Positions 1 through 6,799 of a stretch of DNA of 9,227 nucleotides are shown one piece after another (position 1 is the stretch's first letter; each line of letters begins with the position of its first letter). This DNA is from an uncultured Bacteroidales bacterium (GTDB taxonomy: Bacteria > Bacteroidota > Bacteroidia > Bacteroidales > WCHB1-69): positions 1 through 9,227 of the forward strand of contig CALDIA010000017.1 of assembly GCA_937901455.1 (NCBI GenBank), read 5' to 3'. The notes under the pieces were generated by a model. That model made no database searches. It had not been told where the DNA came from and was given only the letters and a program-made list of their open reading frames with translations. Position numbers and translations under genes: made by a program.

Positions 1-2
1 AG

Positions 3-47
3 TTGACCGAAACGGGGATTTCGGATGTCGTTTTCAGCGGATTTTAG
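3..47 (+). CDS. Possible 3' end of an upstream gene (14 codons)
   Basis: Frame 3 is open from the window edge and reads LTETGISDVVFSGF before a TAG at 45-47. The string has ordinary protein-like composition, but it is too short to identify. Frame 2 is also open, up to a TAA at 77-79, so the choice of frame is weak. No terminator-like hairpin lies between here and the next gene at 110, and no TAnnTTTG promoter box was found in 1-109. The lipoprotein gene downstream may therefore be read from an upstream promoter. Confidence 0.22.
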   Translation: MTETGISDVVFSGF

Positions 48-109
48 CTCATAAAAATCTGTTAATCAGGGAGAAATAATTAGAAGTCCCCGTAATAATT
101 CAATCCATT

Positions 110-657
110 ATGAAAAAGACTATTTTCACCCTCATGACCCTAGTAGCCCTTGTAATGTGCGGCTGTGAGCAAGGATCCAACAACCCTGGCAGCAGCACCA
201 ATCCCGACGAAACCGCCATCGACATCCCCCCTATTTGGGCAAATACCTGATGACCCGGCACACCGAACTCTCCATCAATGTGCTCGGCATGTTCTCCTTC
301 CCGCTCGACAAAGACCTTGACGTTGAGATGGTCACCATCAAAACCGACCCCACTGTCGAAAACGGTGTCATCATCAGCAACAACGATGCTCTCTATCTGC
401 GCGGTATTGTTGACATCGATGGGCTCCATCTTCAAAACGACACTGTCAATCTAGTAATTGACACCACCATTGGAAACTACCCCATCAACTTTGAAGTCAG
501 TGTCAGCATGGCTCACCCTACCATTCAACCGCCTGTAAACGGTATTATGGAATGGACCAGCATTGCGAGTGGCAGTGCCTCCACCACCGTCCTGGGCATC
601 CCCATCAACGCAGTCCTTACCGGCGACATGCGCTATAAAACGATTCTGAGCAACTAA
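110..657 (+). pseudogene. Frameshifted small lipoprotein (possible phase-variable or erroneous C tract)
   Basis: The ATG at 110 opens a classic lipoprotein signal: MKK, a hydrophobic stretch (IFTLMTLVALVM), then Cys-Gly-Cys with Cys19 as the likely lipidated residue, followed by a Ser/Asn/Pro-rich linker. This frame ends at a TGA soon after a run of six C at 226-231. The next frame is open from just before the run to TAA 655-657 and continues smoothly as PPYLGKYLMTRHTELSIN and onward. Adding one C joins both halves into one protein of 182 residues. The second half has alternating hydrophobic strands and a Gly-Lys-Tyr start, which recalls the calycin-like beta-barrel lipoproteins of Bacteroidota. 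That family assignment is a guess and the function is unknown. No closely spaced + strand partner follows; a terminator lies directly downstream. Confidence 0.72.
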
Positions 658-684
658 GCATCTGGTTCATAGCCCTCTTACTAA

Positions 685-720
685 AAAAAGGATGCGTCCC
701 TGAGCGGGTGCATCCTTTTT
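685..720 (+). terminator. Strong intrinsic terminator after the lipoprotein gene
   Basis: Perfect 11-base arms AAAAAGGATGC (685-695) and GCATCCTTTTT (710-720) enclose a loop that can add a CCC/GGG pairing (698-700 with 706-708). The stem ends in a T run, giving a hairpin plus U-tract transcript on the + strand. It begins 28 bases after the lipoprotein stop codon. The A/T arms are symmetric, so it could also work in reverse, but no minus-strand gene ends here. The rest of the gap up to 880 shows no other gene or repeat. Confidence 0.9.
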
Positions 721-880
721 CATCTCCCGAAGAACAACCGGCAATTACGCTTCCTGTTTTTCACCCAAACGACCATTTTGGGGATAATACTTTCAAAAGG
801 CGGCATGATTTAATCTTGAACAAAAGAAACTCATGAACCAAAACGAATATATCGGCACGATGACAAATCATAAAATTATG

Positions 881-888
881 TATCTTTG
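881..888 (+). promoter_or_regulatory. Bacteroidota-type -7 box for the FMN-binding/DUF4230 operon
   Basis: TATCTTTG matches the Bacteroidota -7 consensus TAnnTTTG exactly and lies 60 bases before the ATG at 949. This predicts a leader of roughly 50-55 bases. No clear TTTG element stands at the expected -33 distance; TGACAAA at 861-867 is the nearest candidate. No promoter-like box was noticed at the following three gene junctions, which fits one transcript for the four genes. Confidence 0.65.
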
Positions 889-948
889 CCACGCTTTAGC
901 ATTTTTGATTCCATCAATCAACCCATTGATTATCAAATTAGAACAAAT

Positions 949-1479
949 ATGAAACAACTTTTCAAACGCATCTTACTCCCTCTGTTCGCCCTTATGTTGG
1001 CAGGACCTTTCACGGGCAACGCAGCCCACCATTCCCTGCTGAATAATGATACCGTACGGTATGACAACAACGGCACACTGATTGTGAACACCACTCCTTT
1101 ATGCAAGAATGTGATTGGTTTCAACGGCACCACGCCCGTGGAGATTTACATCAAAAACGGTAAAGTGCAGAAGATTGTCGCCCTGCCTAACGAGGAGACG
1201 CCGAGTTTCTTTCAGCGCGCAGCTGTCATCTTGAAATCCTGGGAAGGCAAGAAGGTTTCCGATGCTGCCAAGCTGAAGGTAGATGCCGTTAGCGGAGCCA
1301 CCTATTCCTCCAATGCCCTCATCCAGAATGTGCAGACTGGTTTGAATTATGCTCAGCAGAACGCCAAGCGCTTGGGCGTCACCAAGTCTTCTTTCTACCC
1401 TGTACTGATCACGACACTCGGACTGGCTTTGTTGCTTTGCATTGTCCACTTCCTGATTCAAAAGTTCAGAAAAAAATAG
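949..1479 (+). CDS. Membrane-anchored periplasmic FMN-binding domain protein
   Basis: This is a 176-residue protein of the FMN_bind type, the domain seen in RnfG and NqrC. Residues 1-26 form a basic, hydrophobic signal or anchor segment. The domain covers about residues 50-136 and has the family's GFNGTTPVEIYIKNGK start and a central ETPSFF element. It ends in the flavinylation motif D112-AVSGAT-YSS, where Thr118 is the likely residue for covalent FMN attachment by an ApbE-type transferase. A second membrane segment (about 139-168) ends in a basic tail (QKFRKK), so the flavin domain should face the periplasm. An in-frame TTG at 886 would add 21 residues, but it overlaps the promoter box, so the ATG was chosen. 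No RNF or NQR subunit genes are adjacent, so its electron partner is unknown. It is the first gene of a four-gene operon. Confidence 0.85.
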   Translation: MKQLFKRILLPLFALMLAGPFTGNAAHHSLLNNDTVRYDNNGTLIVNTTPLCKNVIGFNGTTPVEIYIKNGKVQKIVALPNEETPSFFQRAAVILKSWEGKKVSDAAKLKVDAVSGATYSSNALIQNVQTGLNYAQQNAKRLGVTKSSFYPVLITTLGLALLLCIVHFLIQKFRKK

Positions 1480-1482
1480 TCC

Positions 1483-2133
1483 ATGCCCTCTTCTGCCGAC
1501 ATTAAAAACAACCTCCGAGAGGCTCTTCCCTACATAGTCATCTTAGTCATCAGCGTGCTGATACTATGGATAGCCTCCAGAATATCCAAGCCCGACAAAG
1601 AGAGCATGCCGATAGGCGAAGTGTCTCCTTCTGAGGTGTTAAACATGTTGCAAGAGCAGAAGAAGATTGCCTCCACGGAGATTACTATCCGCAAGATTGG
1701 CATCTATGAGTCTGAGACGGAGTTTGTATCCATCAACCCCGCCACGTGGAAACTGGGCACCCGCATGTGCGTGATTCCTGTGGACATCAAGATTCTCTAC
1801 GGCATCGACCTCAAGGAGATGAAAAGCAGCGACATCCAGCTCTTGGACAACGACACCATCCTAATAGCGTTACCAAAGCCCAAAGTGATTGACAAGTCCT
1901 TTGAACCTGTAAGTAACCACAGTGAGATTGTGACCCTCACCACGGGCAAGCGCAAGAAAGTTGGTGAAAGTACCATTCAACAGGTCAAGACCTTGGCTTT
2001 CAACGATGTGGTCAACAACGACCTGCAGCTTCAGGAAACGCTCTCAGAAGAGATTGTCAGCAACACGAAGACGGTGTTCAGTTCTCTGTTGCGCCCACTT
2101 GGCCTGACACCAAAATTCATCGACAAACATTAA
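1483..2133 (+). CDS. DUF4230 single-pass membrane protein (first paralogue)
   Basis: This is a 216-residue protein. An N-terminal membrane segment (about 16-34, PYIVILVISVLILWIASRI) is followed by a soluble domain that should lie in the periplasm. DUF4230 is supported by the order of elements: an EVLNMLQEQKKIASTEITI helix and strand, VIPVDIKILYGIDLKEM (about 97-113), the LDNDTILIALPKPKVID strand pair (121-137), and a C-terminal helix (about 180-205) ending in LLRPLGLTP. The biochemical role of DUF4230 is unknown. The gene starts three bases after the stop of the FMN-binding gene, and its stop overlaps the next start by one base (TAATG), so translational coupling is likely. Nothing in it looks truncated. 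Confidence 0.82.
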   Translation: MPSSADIKNNLREALPYIVILVISVLILWIASRISKPDKESMPIGEVSPSEVLNMLQEQKKIASTEITIRKIGIYESETEFVSINPATWKLGTRMCVIPVDIKILYGIDLKEMKSSDIQLLDNDTILIALPKPKVIDKSFEPVSNHSEIVTLTTGKRKKVGESTIQQVKTLAFNDVVNNDLQLQETLSEEIVSNTKTVFSSLLRPLGLTPKFIDKH

Positions 2134-2741
2134 TGGCCATGACACGCAAGATAACCAAAATCGGCATAATACTCCTGTTCCTCGCTTCAGTGGTCATCCT
2201 GACCATCAAGCTTTCGCAGCGTTCACACAAACAGGAAATCACACTGAAGCCCACCATTGCCACCATCCAGTCGGTGAAACCTACCGGCATTCTCTATCTG
2301 TACTCCACCATTACTGAAGAATATGCCAAAGGCTCCTTCATGGGTAGTGGCCTCGGCAGTAGCTTTTTGGGGAAAGACAATGGCATTCTCAAGAAAAAGC
2401 ACGACTGCGTGCAGGTTTTGCGACAACAAATTAACTTCACCCTCGACTTGGACAAAATCACCTATATGGATGATCCTGAGGCGGGTTCCAACAAAGTATA
2501 TGTAACCCTACCCGCCATTGATTTTCATCAGTCCACTTTGAGCAGCTGGTTCTTGTCTGACAATGAAAATGAAGAGAATGCCGTGAGTTTTGATGCCAAA
2601 CCGCTTATCAAACAAGTTGAAAAGACCATCGCGAAAAAATACAACACGGCCTCCAACAGGGCAAAAGCCAGACAGATAGCCCAAGAAACCATCTCTGCCT
2701 TTTTGGCACAATGCGGACGCGAGGCTGTATTTGTGGAATAA
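2133..2741 (+). CDS. DUF4230 single-pass membrane protein (second, diverged paralogue)
   Basis: This is a 202-residue protein with the same plan as its upstream neighbour: a membrane segment at about 10-27, then a domain predicted to be periplasmic. Matching elements are an IQSVKPTGILYLYSTITEEY beginning, an NFTLDLDKITYM strand, and NKVYVTLPAIDF (120-131), which aligns with the DTILIALPKPKV strand of the first copy. The two copies share architecture but few identities, so the duplication is old or the family is very divergent. A Gly/Ser-rich insertion (about 67-84) and an acidic stretch (NENEE, 144-148) are particular to this copy. The start overlaps the previous stop; a second Met two codons on (2139) is equally possible. 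The function is unknown. Confidence 0.75.
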   Translation: MAMTRKITKIGIILLFLASVVILTIKLSQRSHKQEITLKPTIATIQSVKPTGILYLYSTITEEYAKGSFMGSGLGSSFLGKDNGILKKKHDCVQVLRQQINFTLDLDKITYMDDPEAGSNKVYVTLPAIDFHQSTLSSWFLSDNENEENAVSFDAKPLIKQVEKTIAKKYNTASNRAKARQIAQETISAFLAQCGREAVFVE

Positions 2742-2763
2742 ACAGACTATCAACAACACCCTT

Positions 2764-3621
2764 ATGAAAAAAATCTTATACATTTGCCTCCTCGGTCTTT
2801 GTGTATGCAGTTGCAAACACAATCTTGACACCAACAAATTCGACAATATCACCTCTTTGGCCCAAATCACCACAGGGGATATACAGACTGACTCTATTGT
2901 CATCATGGATTCCATGCGGCAATATGGCATTATGTCAAAGGTTAAGGTGGAGGCAGAATTCCCTGTTGGCGGCAACTTCTTTTTAGTCAACAGCATCCGC
3001 GAGTGGATGACGGAAGAGTTGGGGGGCACCTTCACTGGAACTCCCGACAATGGCAAGGCCATGCTGACACATTACGCACAACAGGTTCTCAAAGACCTCA
3101 ACGACCTCACCGAGGATTGCGACTGGATGGATTCCACCAGCAGGGAGGAAATGGTGTTTGACACAGAGATTCAGCTCTCCAAAATCTTTGAAAACGACCA
3201 GTTCGTGACCTACCAATATCACAACATCGGTTATTCAGGCGGTGCGCACGGTTGGAACCTCGCCTATGGGCAAACCTTCCGAAAATCGGACGGCCGCCGA
3301 ATTGACTACAGTTTCTTCCAAAACGACAAGCAGTTCAAACTGACCCAGTTGGTTCAGCAGAACATCATCAAGCAATACTTCGAAGGCGACTCCTCAGCTT
3401 TCAACAATGGCTTGACGTTAGATCCGTACGAGACCTTCCCTTTGCCAGTCAATCCGCCCTATTTCACCAAAGACGGCGTAGCCTTCATTTATCAGCAATA
3501 TGAAATTGCCGCCTATGCCATCGGCATGCCAAGTTGCGACATTCCCTACTCTACCATTGAACCATACCTCACCCAAACGGGCAAGCAGCTTATCCACATG
3601 GGGAACATTGCTACCAAGTAG
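2764..3621 (+). CDS. DUF3298/DUF4163-type lipoprotein
   Basis: This is a 285-residue protein with a lipoprotein signal: MKK, a hydrophobic run and the lipobox V14-C-S-C17, with Cys17 as the likely lipid site. The middle (about 55-150) resembles the DUF4163 segment. The C-terminal region from YSGGAHG (157-163) through FYFT-like and YEIAAYAIG elements to IPYSTIEPYL is typical of DUF3298. This two-part fold also occurs outside the RsiV anti-sigma factor and in PdaC-like envelope proteins. No DNA-binding or sigma-interacting segment is visible, so an envelope-binding role is more likely than regulation, but this is inference. An in-frame TTG at 2731 would overlap the previous gene; the ATG at 2764 places the signal peptide correctly. 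It follows the second DUF4230 gene by 22 bases and closes the operon. Confidence 0.82.
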   Translation: MKKILYICLLGLCVCSCKHNLDTNKFDNITSLAQITTGDIQTDSIVIMDSMRQYGIMSKVKVEAEFPVGGNFFLVNSIREWMTEELGGTFTGTPDNGKAMLTHYAQQVLKDLNDLTEDCDWMDSTSREEMVFDTEIQLSKIFENDQFVTYQYHNIGYSGGAHGWNLAYGQTFRKSDGRRIDYSFFQNDKQFKLTQLVQQNIIKQYFEGDSSAFNNGLTLDPYETFPLPVNPPYFTKDGVAFIYQQYEIAAYAIGMPSCDIPYSTIEPYLTQTGKQLIHMGNIATK

Positions 3622-3624
3622 CAA
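3608..3624. repeat. Short inverted repeat over the DUF3298 stop codon
   Basis: TTGCTAC (3608-3614) and GTAGCAA (3618-3624) are perfect 7-base arms with a 3-base loop, and the second arm contains the TAG stop. The repeat sits at the convergent end of the + operon and the minus-strand CNNM gene. Neither strand shows a U-tract after it, so intrinsic termination is not supported. It could be an mRNA 3' hairpin or chance. No other terminator-like structure was seen in the 53-base gap 3622-3674. Confidence 0.4.
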
Positions 3625-3674
3625 GCGATCAGTGACGCGTTCAAAGCGCCCTCTCTACTGTCAGACATATTGCT

Positions 3675-4715
3675 TCAGGGATGGATTTGCTGCTTCTTCA
3701 GTTTTTCCCAACGTTCGCGGGCGTATTGCTGCATATCTGCAATCTCGTCGTTCTCGTCCACTATCTCCAGACCCAAGATTGTCTCAATGACATCCTCCAA
3801 GGTTAAGATGCCTTGGAAACTACCATAATCGTCAATAACCACTGCAATATGGTCGTTCGTACTCTGGAAGGAGTCCCAAATATCACCGATGGTAGTTTCC
3901 TCGTTGAAGGAGACGATTTCCCGCTTCACTTCGCTCAGCGGGGTGTTGAACTTATCCTCTGCCAGCAATTCCAGCACATCATTGCGAAGTACATAACCCG
4001 TGATATATTCCGGAGACTCTGCATAGACTGGAATCCGGGAATAGGGGGAGAGTGTTTCGTCCTTATAAAAATCCTGCAAGGAAAGGCGCTCCGAGGCAAT
4101 GGCAGCTACCACGCGCGGGGTCATCACATCGTAGGCCTTAATATTGTCGAGCTGAATGATATTTTGGATAACCTTGTTCTCCGACTCATCAATAACGCCC
4201 TCCTCTTCACCAATGTTGGCCATGGCGGAGACCTCGTCTCGACTGACCACTGCCTGTTCTTCCTCATTCCTGGAGATCAGATAGCTGAATAGTTCCATCA
4301 GCTTCACAATGGGGAATAGAATATAAATCAGGACATTCATTGGTTTGGCAAGCCATAAGAACTTGCGGTAATAGACCGTGCCGATGGTCTTGGGGATAAT
4401 TTCTGCAAAGACGAGAATGAGGATCGTCATAATGGCCGACATGATGCCGAACCAATAGTTGCCTAACAAGAGCGTTGTCTGGTGCCCCACGCCCGCAGCT
4501 CCCACCGTATTGGCAATGGTATTGAGGGAAAGGATGGCCGCCAGGGGACGGTCCGACTCCTCCTTCATCTTCATCATCAACACCGCATTCGGGTCGCCCT
4601 CTTCCTCCCGCATGGAAATGAAAGAAATCGGTGTGGAAAGCAACACCGACTCCAGCAGGGAGCAGCAGAAAGACACAATCAAAGTGCCTATGAGAAAAGC
4701 CAGTAGAGCGATCAT
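3675..4715 (-). CDS. CNNM/CorC-family membrane protein (DUF21 plus CBS pair)
   Basis: This is a 346-residue inner-membrane protein of the CNNM/CorC type, a family linked to Mg2+ and other divalent-cation transport and often mislabelled as hemolysin. The DUF21 membrane domain covers about 1-150 with segments near 3-20, 55-75, 87-105 and 125-147. It carries the conserved LNTIANTVGAA (64-74) and AEIIPKTIG (104-112) motifs. A CBS pair follows, beginning at DVMTPR (196-201) and ending with IDDYGSFQGILTLEDVIETILG (294-315), which is the regulatory nucleotide-binding unit. The protein stops soon after (IVDENDE and a basic tail), so the C-terminal CorC_HlyC domain of longer homologues is absent; such short forms are common in Bacteroidota. 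It reads toward the DUF3298 gene and has its own promoter box. Confidence 0.88.
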   Translation of the reverse strand: MIALLAFLIGTLIVSFCCSLLESVLLSTPISFISMREEEGDPNAVLMMKMKEESDRPLAAILSLNTIANTVGAAGVGHQTTLLLGNYWFGIMSAIMTILILVFAEIIPKTIGTVYYRKFLWLAKPMNVLIYILFPIVKLMELFSYLISRNEEEQAVVSRDEVSAMANIGEEEGVIDESENKVIQNIIQLDNIKAYDVMTPRVVAAIASERLSLQDFYKDETLSPYSRIPVYAESPEYITGYVLRNDVLELLAEDKFNTPLSEVKREIVSFNEETTIGDIWDSFQSTNDHIAVVIDDYGSFQGILTLEDVIETILGLEIVDENDEIADMQQYARERWEKLKKQQIHP

Positions 4716-4748
4716 TTAGATTAAAAAACAATCTTTGTAAAACGGCGG

Positions 4749-4756
4749 CAAAAATA
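4749..4756 (-). promoter_or_regulatory. Bacteroidota-type -7 box for the CNNM gene
   Basis: Read on the minus strand this is TATTTTTG, an exact TAnnTTTG match followed by CC. It lies 33 bases upstream of the start codon at 4715, giving a predicted leader of about 25-30 bases. A minus-strand TTTG lies 15 bases further upstream (4772-4775), somewhat closer than the usual -33 spacing. The leader just before the ATG is A/T-rich with no Shine-Dalgarno sequence, as expected in this phylum. Confidence 0.55.
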
Positions 4757-4867
4757 ATCAATTCTATGATACAAAGAAAGAAGAAATTAAGATATTGACG
4801 GAGAAACTTCCTGTTTACTTTGCAAAGGTCCTATAACGGTCGCCTTCACATATAACAAACCATGACC

Positions 4868-5092
4868 TTACCTTTTCACCAATGTCTTCATCATCTCGCC
4901 GGAAGCGGACTTCACCCGCACAAAATAGATTCCCGAAGCAAAAGCGGAGACGAAAAGACTGACCGTTTGGCTGACACCTCTTCCCGTTTGGATCAACTTG
5001 CCATACACGTCATACACCTCTACAATATCAATTTGCTCCTCTTGGTCAAGACTGACCTCCACATGGTCTGTGGCCGGATTCGGGTACAGTTT
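4868..5092 (-). other. T9SS C-terminal sorting domain (Por_Secre_tail type)
   Basis: The last 75 or so residues of the remnant run from KLYPNPATDHVEV through VEVYDVYGKLIQTG to SGIYFVRVKSASGEMMKTLVKR. This is the standard layout of the type A sorting domain that directs proteins through the type IX secretion system to the cell surface or outside. The domain has no internal defect, although it lies downstream of the frame breaks. Its presence implies that the host, or the lineage the gene came from, has a T9SS; no T9SS component gene is in this window. Confidence 0.9.
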
Positions 5093-6778
5093 CACCTCCA
5101 CAGGGTCGTCAGGAACCCCGTTCAGCATGACAGCGGTAATCTCCACAAGCCTGGACTGCCCGCAAGCGTCCTGCACCAGTAGATAGAGCGACTTCCGTGG
5201 CGGAATATTATTCGGACACACATAATTCATAGTGGAGATATATACCACGTGATTTGGCAGCGATGAATTTCCGCCATCCCCCACAAACCATCCATACTGA
5301 TAGGGGGTCTCTCCGCCTGAAACAACTGCGAATATGGGTTTCCGGCATCCATAGTCTCCTAAAGGCGCCAGCATTGCAGGGCACCCATAATAACCGGGGA
5401 TGCAGACCTGCAGCGTGATGAGTTCCCCGTTGCAGATATAGGGAGGTTTGTTTCCTCCCTTTCACACCGATTGCGGAAAGAACACCATCATTGGCTCTTT
5501 ACATGACTCATTAACAGAATGTGTCCAATCTCATGTAGGAAAATTTGATAGAAACTGCGTTGACCAAGCATAAGATCTGTCAAACTATAACTCCACGTAT
5601 AATCATTCTGCGGCTGAGTCCTGATTTGGATGTTTGATCCAGTTGTTCTATAACAATATGACACATTGTTAATAGTAACTGTATCAAAACTGCGATGAGT
5701 TGACATCAATCTACTACCCTGCAAATTAGGATTTAATGAAATAATGTTTTTCCCAACCATATCAACTGAATTTTCAAAAACCGGATTTCCATTTGCATCA
5801 CACTCCAACTGTAGCGTCAAGCCTGTCAATCTGGACCATAAATGGAGAGCCGTATCTATAACATGAATTTTGTTTGTGTCACCCGCAAGACTACTATGCA
5901 GTGTGAATTGAAAGTCATAGTCGCATTGTTGACGGGCAAGATAAACGCGTTTAATATCATTGTTGACTTTATGGTTCATAACAGAATAGTTGATATACAG
6001 ATACGACGAACCGTCATTCACCGTTGTGTCCCCGTTGGCCGTCTGGATTTTGACAGGCCCTGAACAGGCGCCCCGCTCCAGTTTTTTGATTCATTTTCAT
6101 ATCCTTTATAAACCATGGAGGGAACTATTACCTTTATCAGCGTGTCCGTCCAAGCGATATGATACTGATCATCCAATCCACGCAGATAAGATTGTCCTCC
6201 GTCATCTGCAGCCATAAAGAACACTTCCCCTTTTGCATTGCCGAAGTTCCTTCCTCGAATGGTCAGCGTATCGGAGGGGGTATGGACAATCTGGTTGAAG
6301 TTGAAATAAGACATATATGACGTATTGGCCGTATGGGTATAGGTGGGGGCGCCTGCCGTACTATGTGTTAGAAAAACCACCTTATGCGGAAAACTATCCA
6401 AGGTTACGGAAAACGAAAGATGTAAAAACGGCTTTGGAGTGGTGTCCAAAAGAACACGCTGTAGGGTATTCACAAAGGCTATTCCGCCCAAAACCTTGAC
6501 ATTGTTGGTAGATGTGTCATAAACAGCATGTATAGTATAACTGCCATTTTGGAATTCGGGACATAATGAAACATCCAAATTCCCGCTATTGACTATGTTC
6601 GGGCCAAAAACAGAACTGTCATACTGCAATTTAACATATCCGCCGTCGAAATACACATTGGGTTGGTTGGTGTGGACACACAGGTCCATCTCCACACAAG
6701 CATTGTTTGTGTTAGGGACATATTGGATTTGTGGTGTCCCAAACGAGATGTAAAGATTGGTATTATCTTTGGTCGGGC

Positions 6779-6799
6779 GTAGGGTATCCCGTCCCCTAC
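6779..6799 (-). repeat. Hairpin over the ABC transporter stop codon
   Basis: On the minus strand GTAGGG (6799-6794) and CCCTAC (6784-6779) form a perfect 6-base stem with a 9-base loop, and the first arm contains the TAG stop (6798-6796). No T run follows, so it is at best a weak terminator. It also marks the point where the metalloprotease remnant begins, and it is the only structure noticed there. No insertion-sequence end or target-site duplication was found. Confidence 0.35.

Noticed and set aside
100..435. Minus-strand open frame opposite the lipoprotein
   Set aside because: The + strand has a clear lipoprotein signal and continues beyond the C run; the antisense translation is low-complexity and unconvincing.
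886..948. TTG start giving the FMN-binding protein 21 extra residues
   Set aside because: The TTG overlaps the -7 promoter box, and the extra residues would bury the signal segment.
2731..2763. TTG start for the DUF3298 lipoprotein
   Set aside because: It lies inside the preceding gene and would put 11 polar residues ahead of a standard MKK lipoprotein signal.
2508..3062. Minus-strand open frame across the DUF4230/DUF3298 junction
   Set aside because: It spans two well-supported + strand genes, and its translation has no coherent family features.
3622..3674. Bidirectional terminator in the convergent gap
   Set aside because: No stem followed by a T run could be found on either strand.
3813..4292. 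Long + strand open frame opposite the CNNM gene
   Set aside because: It is antisense to a gene with clear DUF21 and CBS motifs. Its own translation shows no domain or membrane pattern, so it reflects codon bias of the true strand.
4815..4827. TTACTTTG with the CTTTGCAAAG palindrome as a + strand promoter or operator
   Set aside because: It is one base off the TAnnTTTG spacing, no + strand gene lies downstream, and a 10-bp palindrome is weak on its own.
5208..5465. Separate minus-strand gene in the third frame over the protease C-terminal part
   Set aside because: The adjacent frame carries the T9SS-linked sequence NKPPYICNGE and continues to the sorting tail. This frame is Arg/His-rich and shadow-like apart from possibly its first few codons.
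5488..6090. HEIGHILLMSH segment as an active stand-alone protease
   Set aside because: It has no signal peptide, its chain stops four residues after the zinc motif, and the Met-turn is lost. It only makes sense as the middle of a broken gene.
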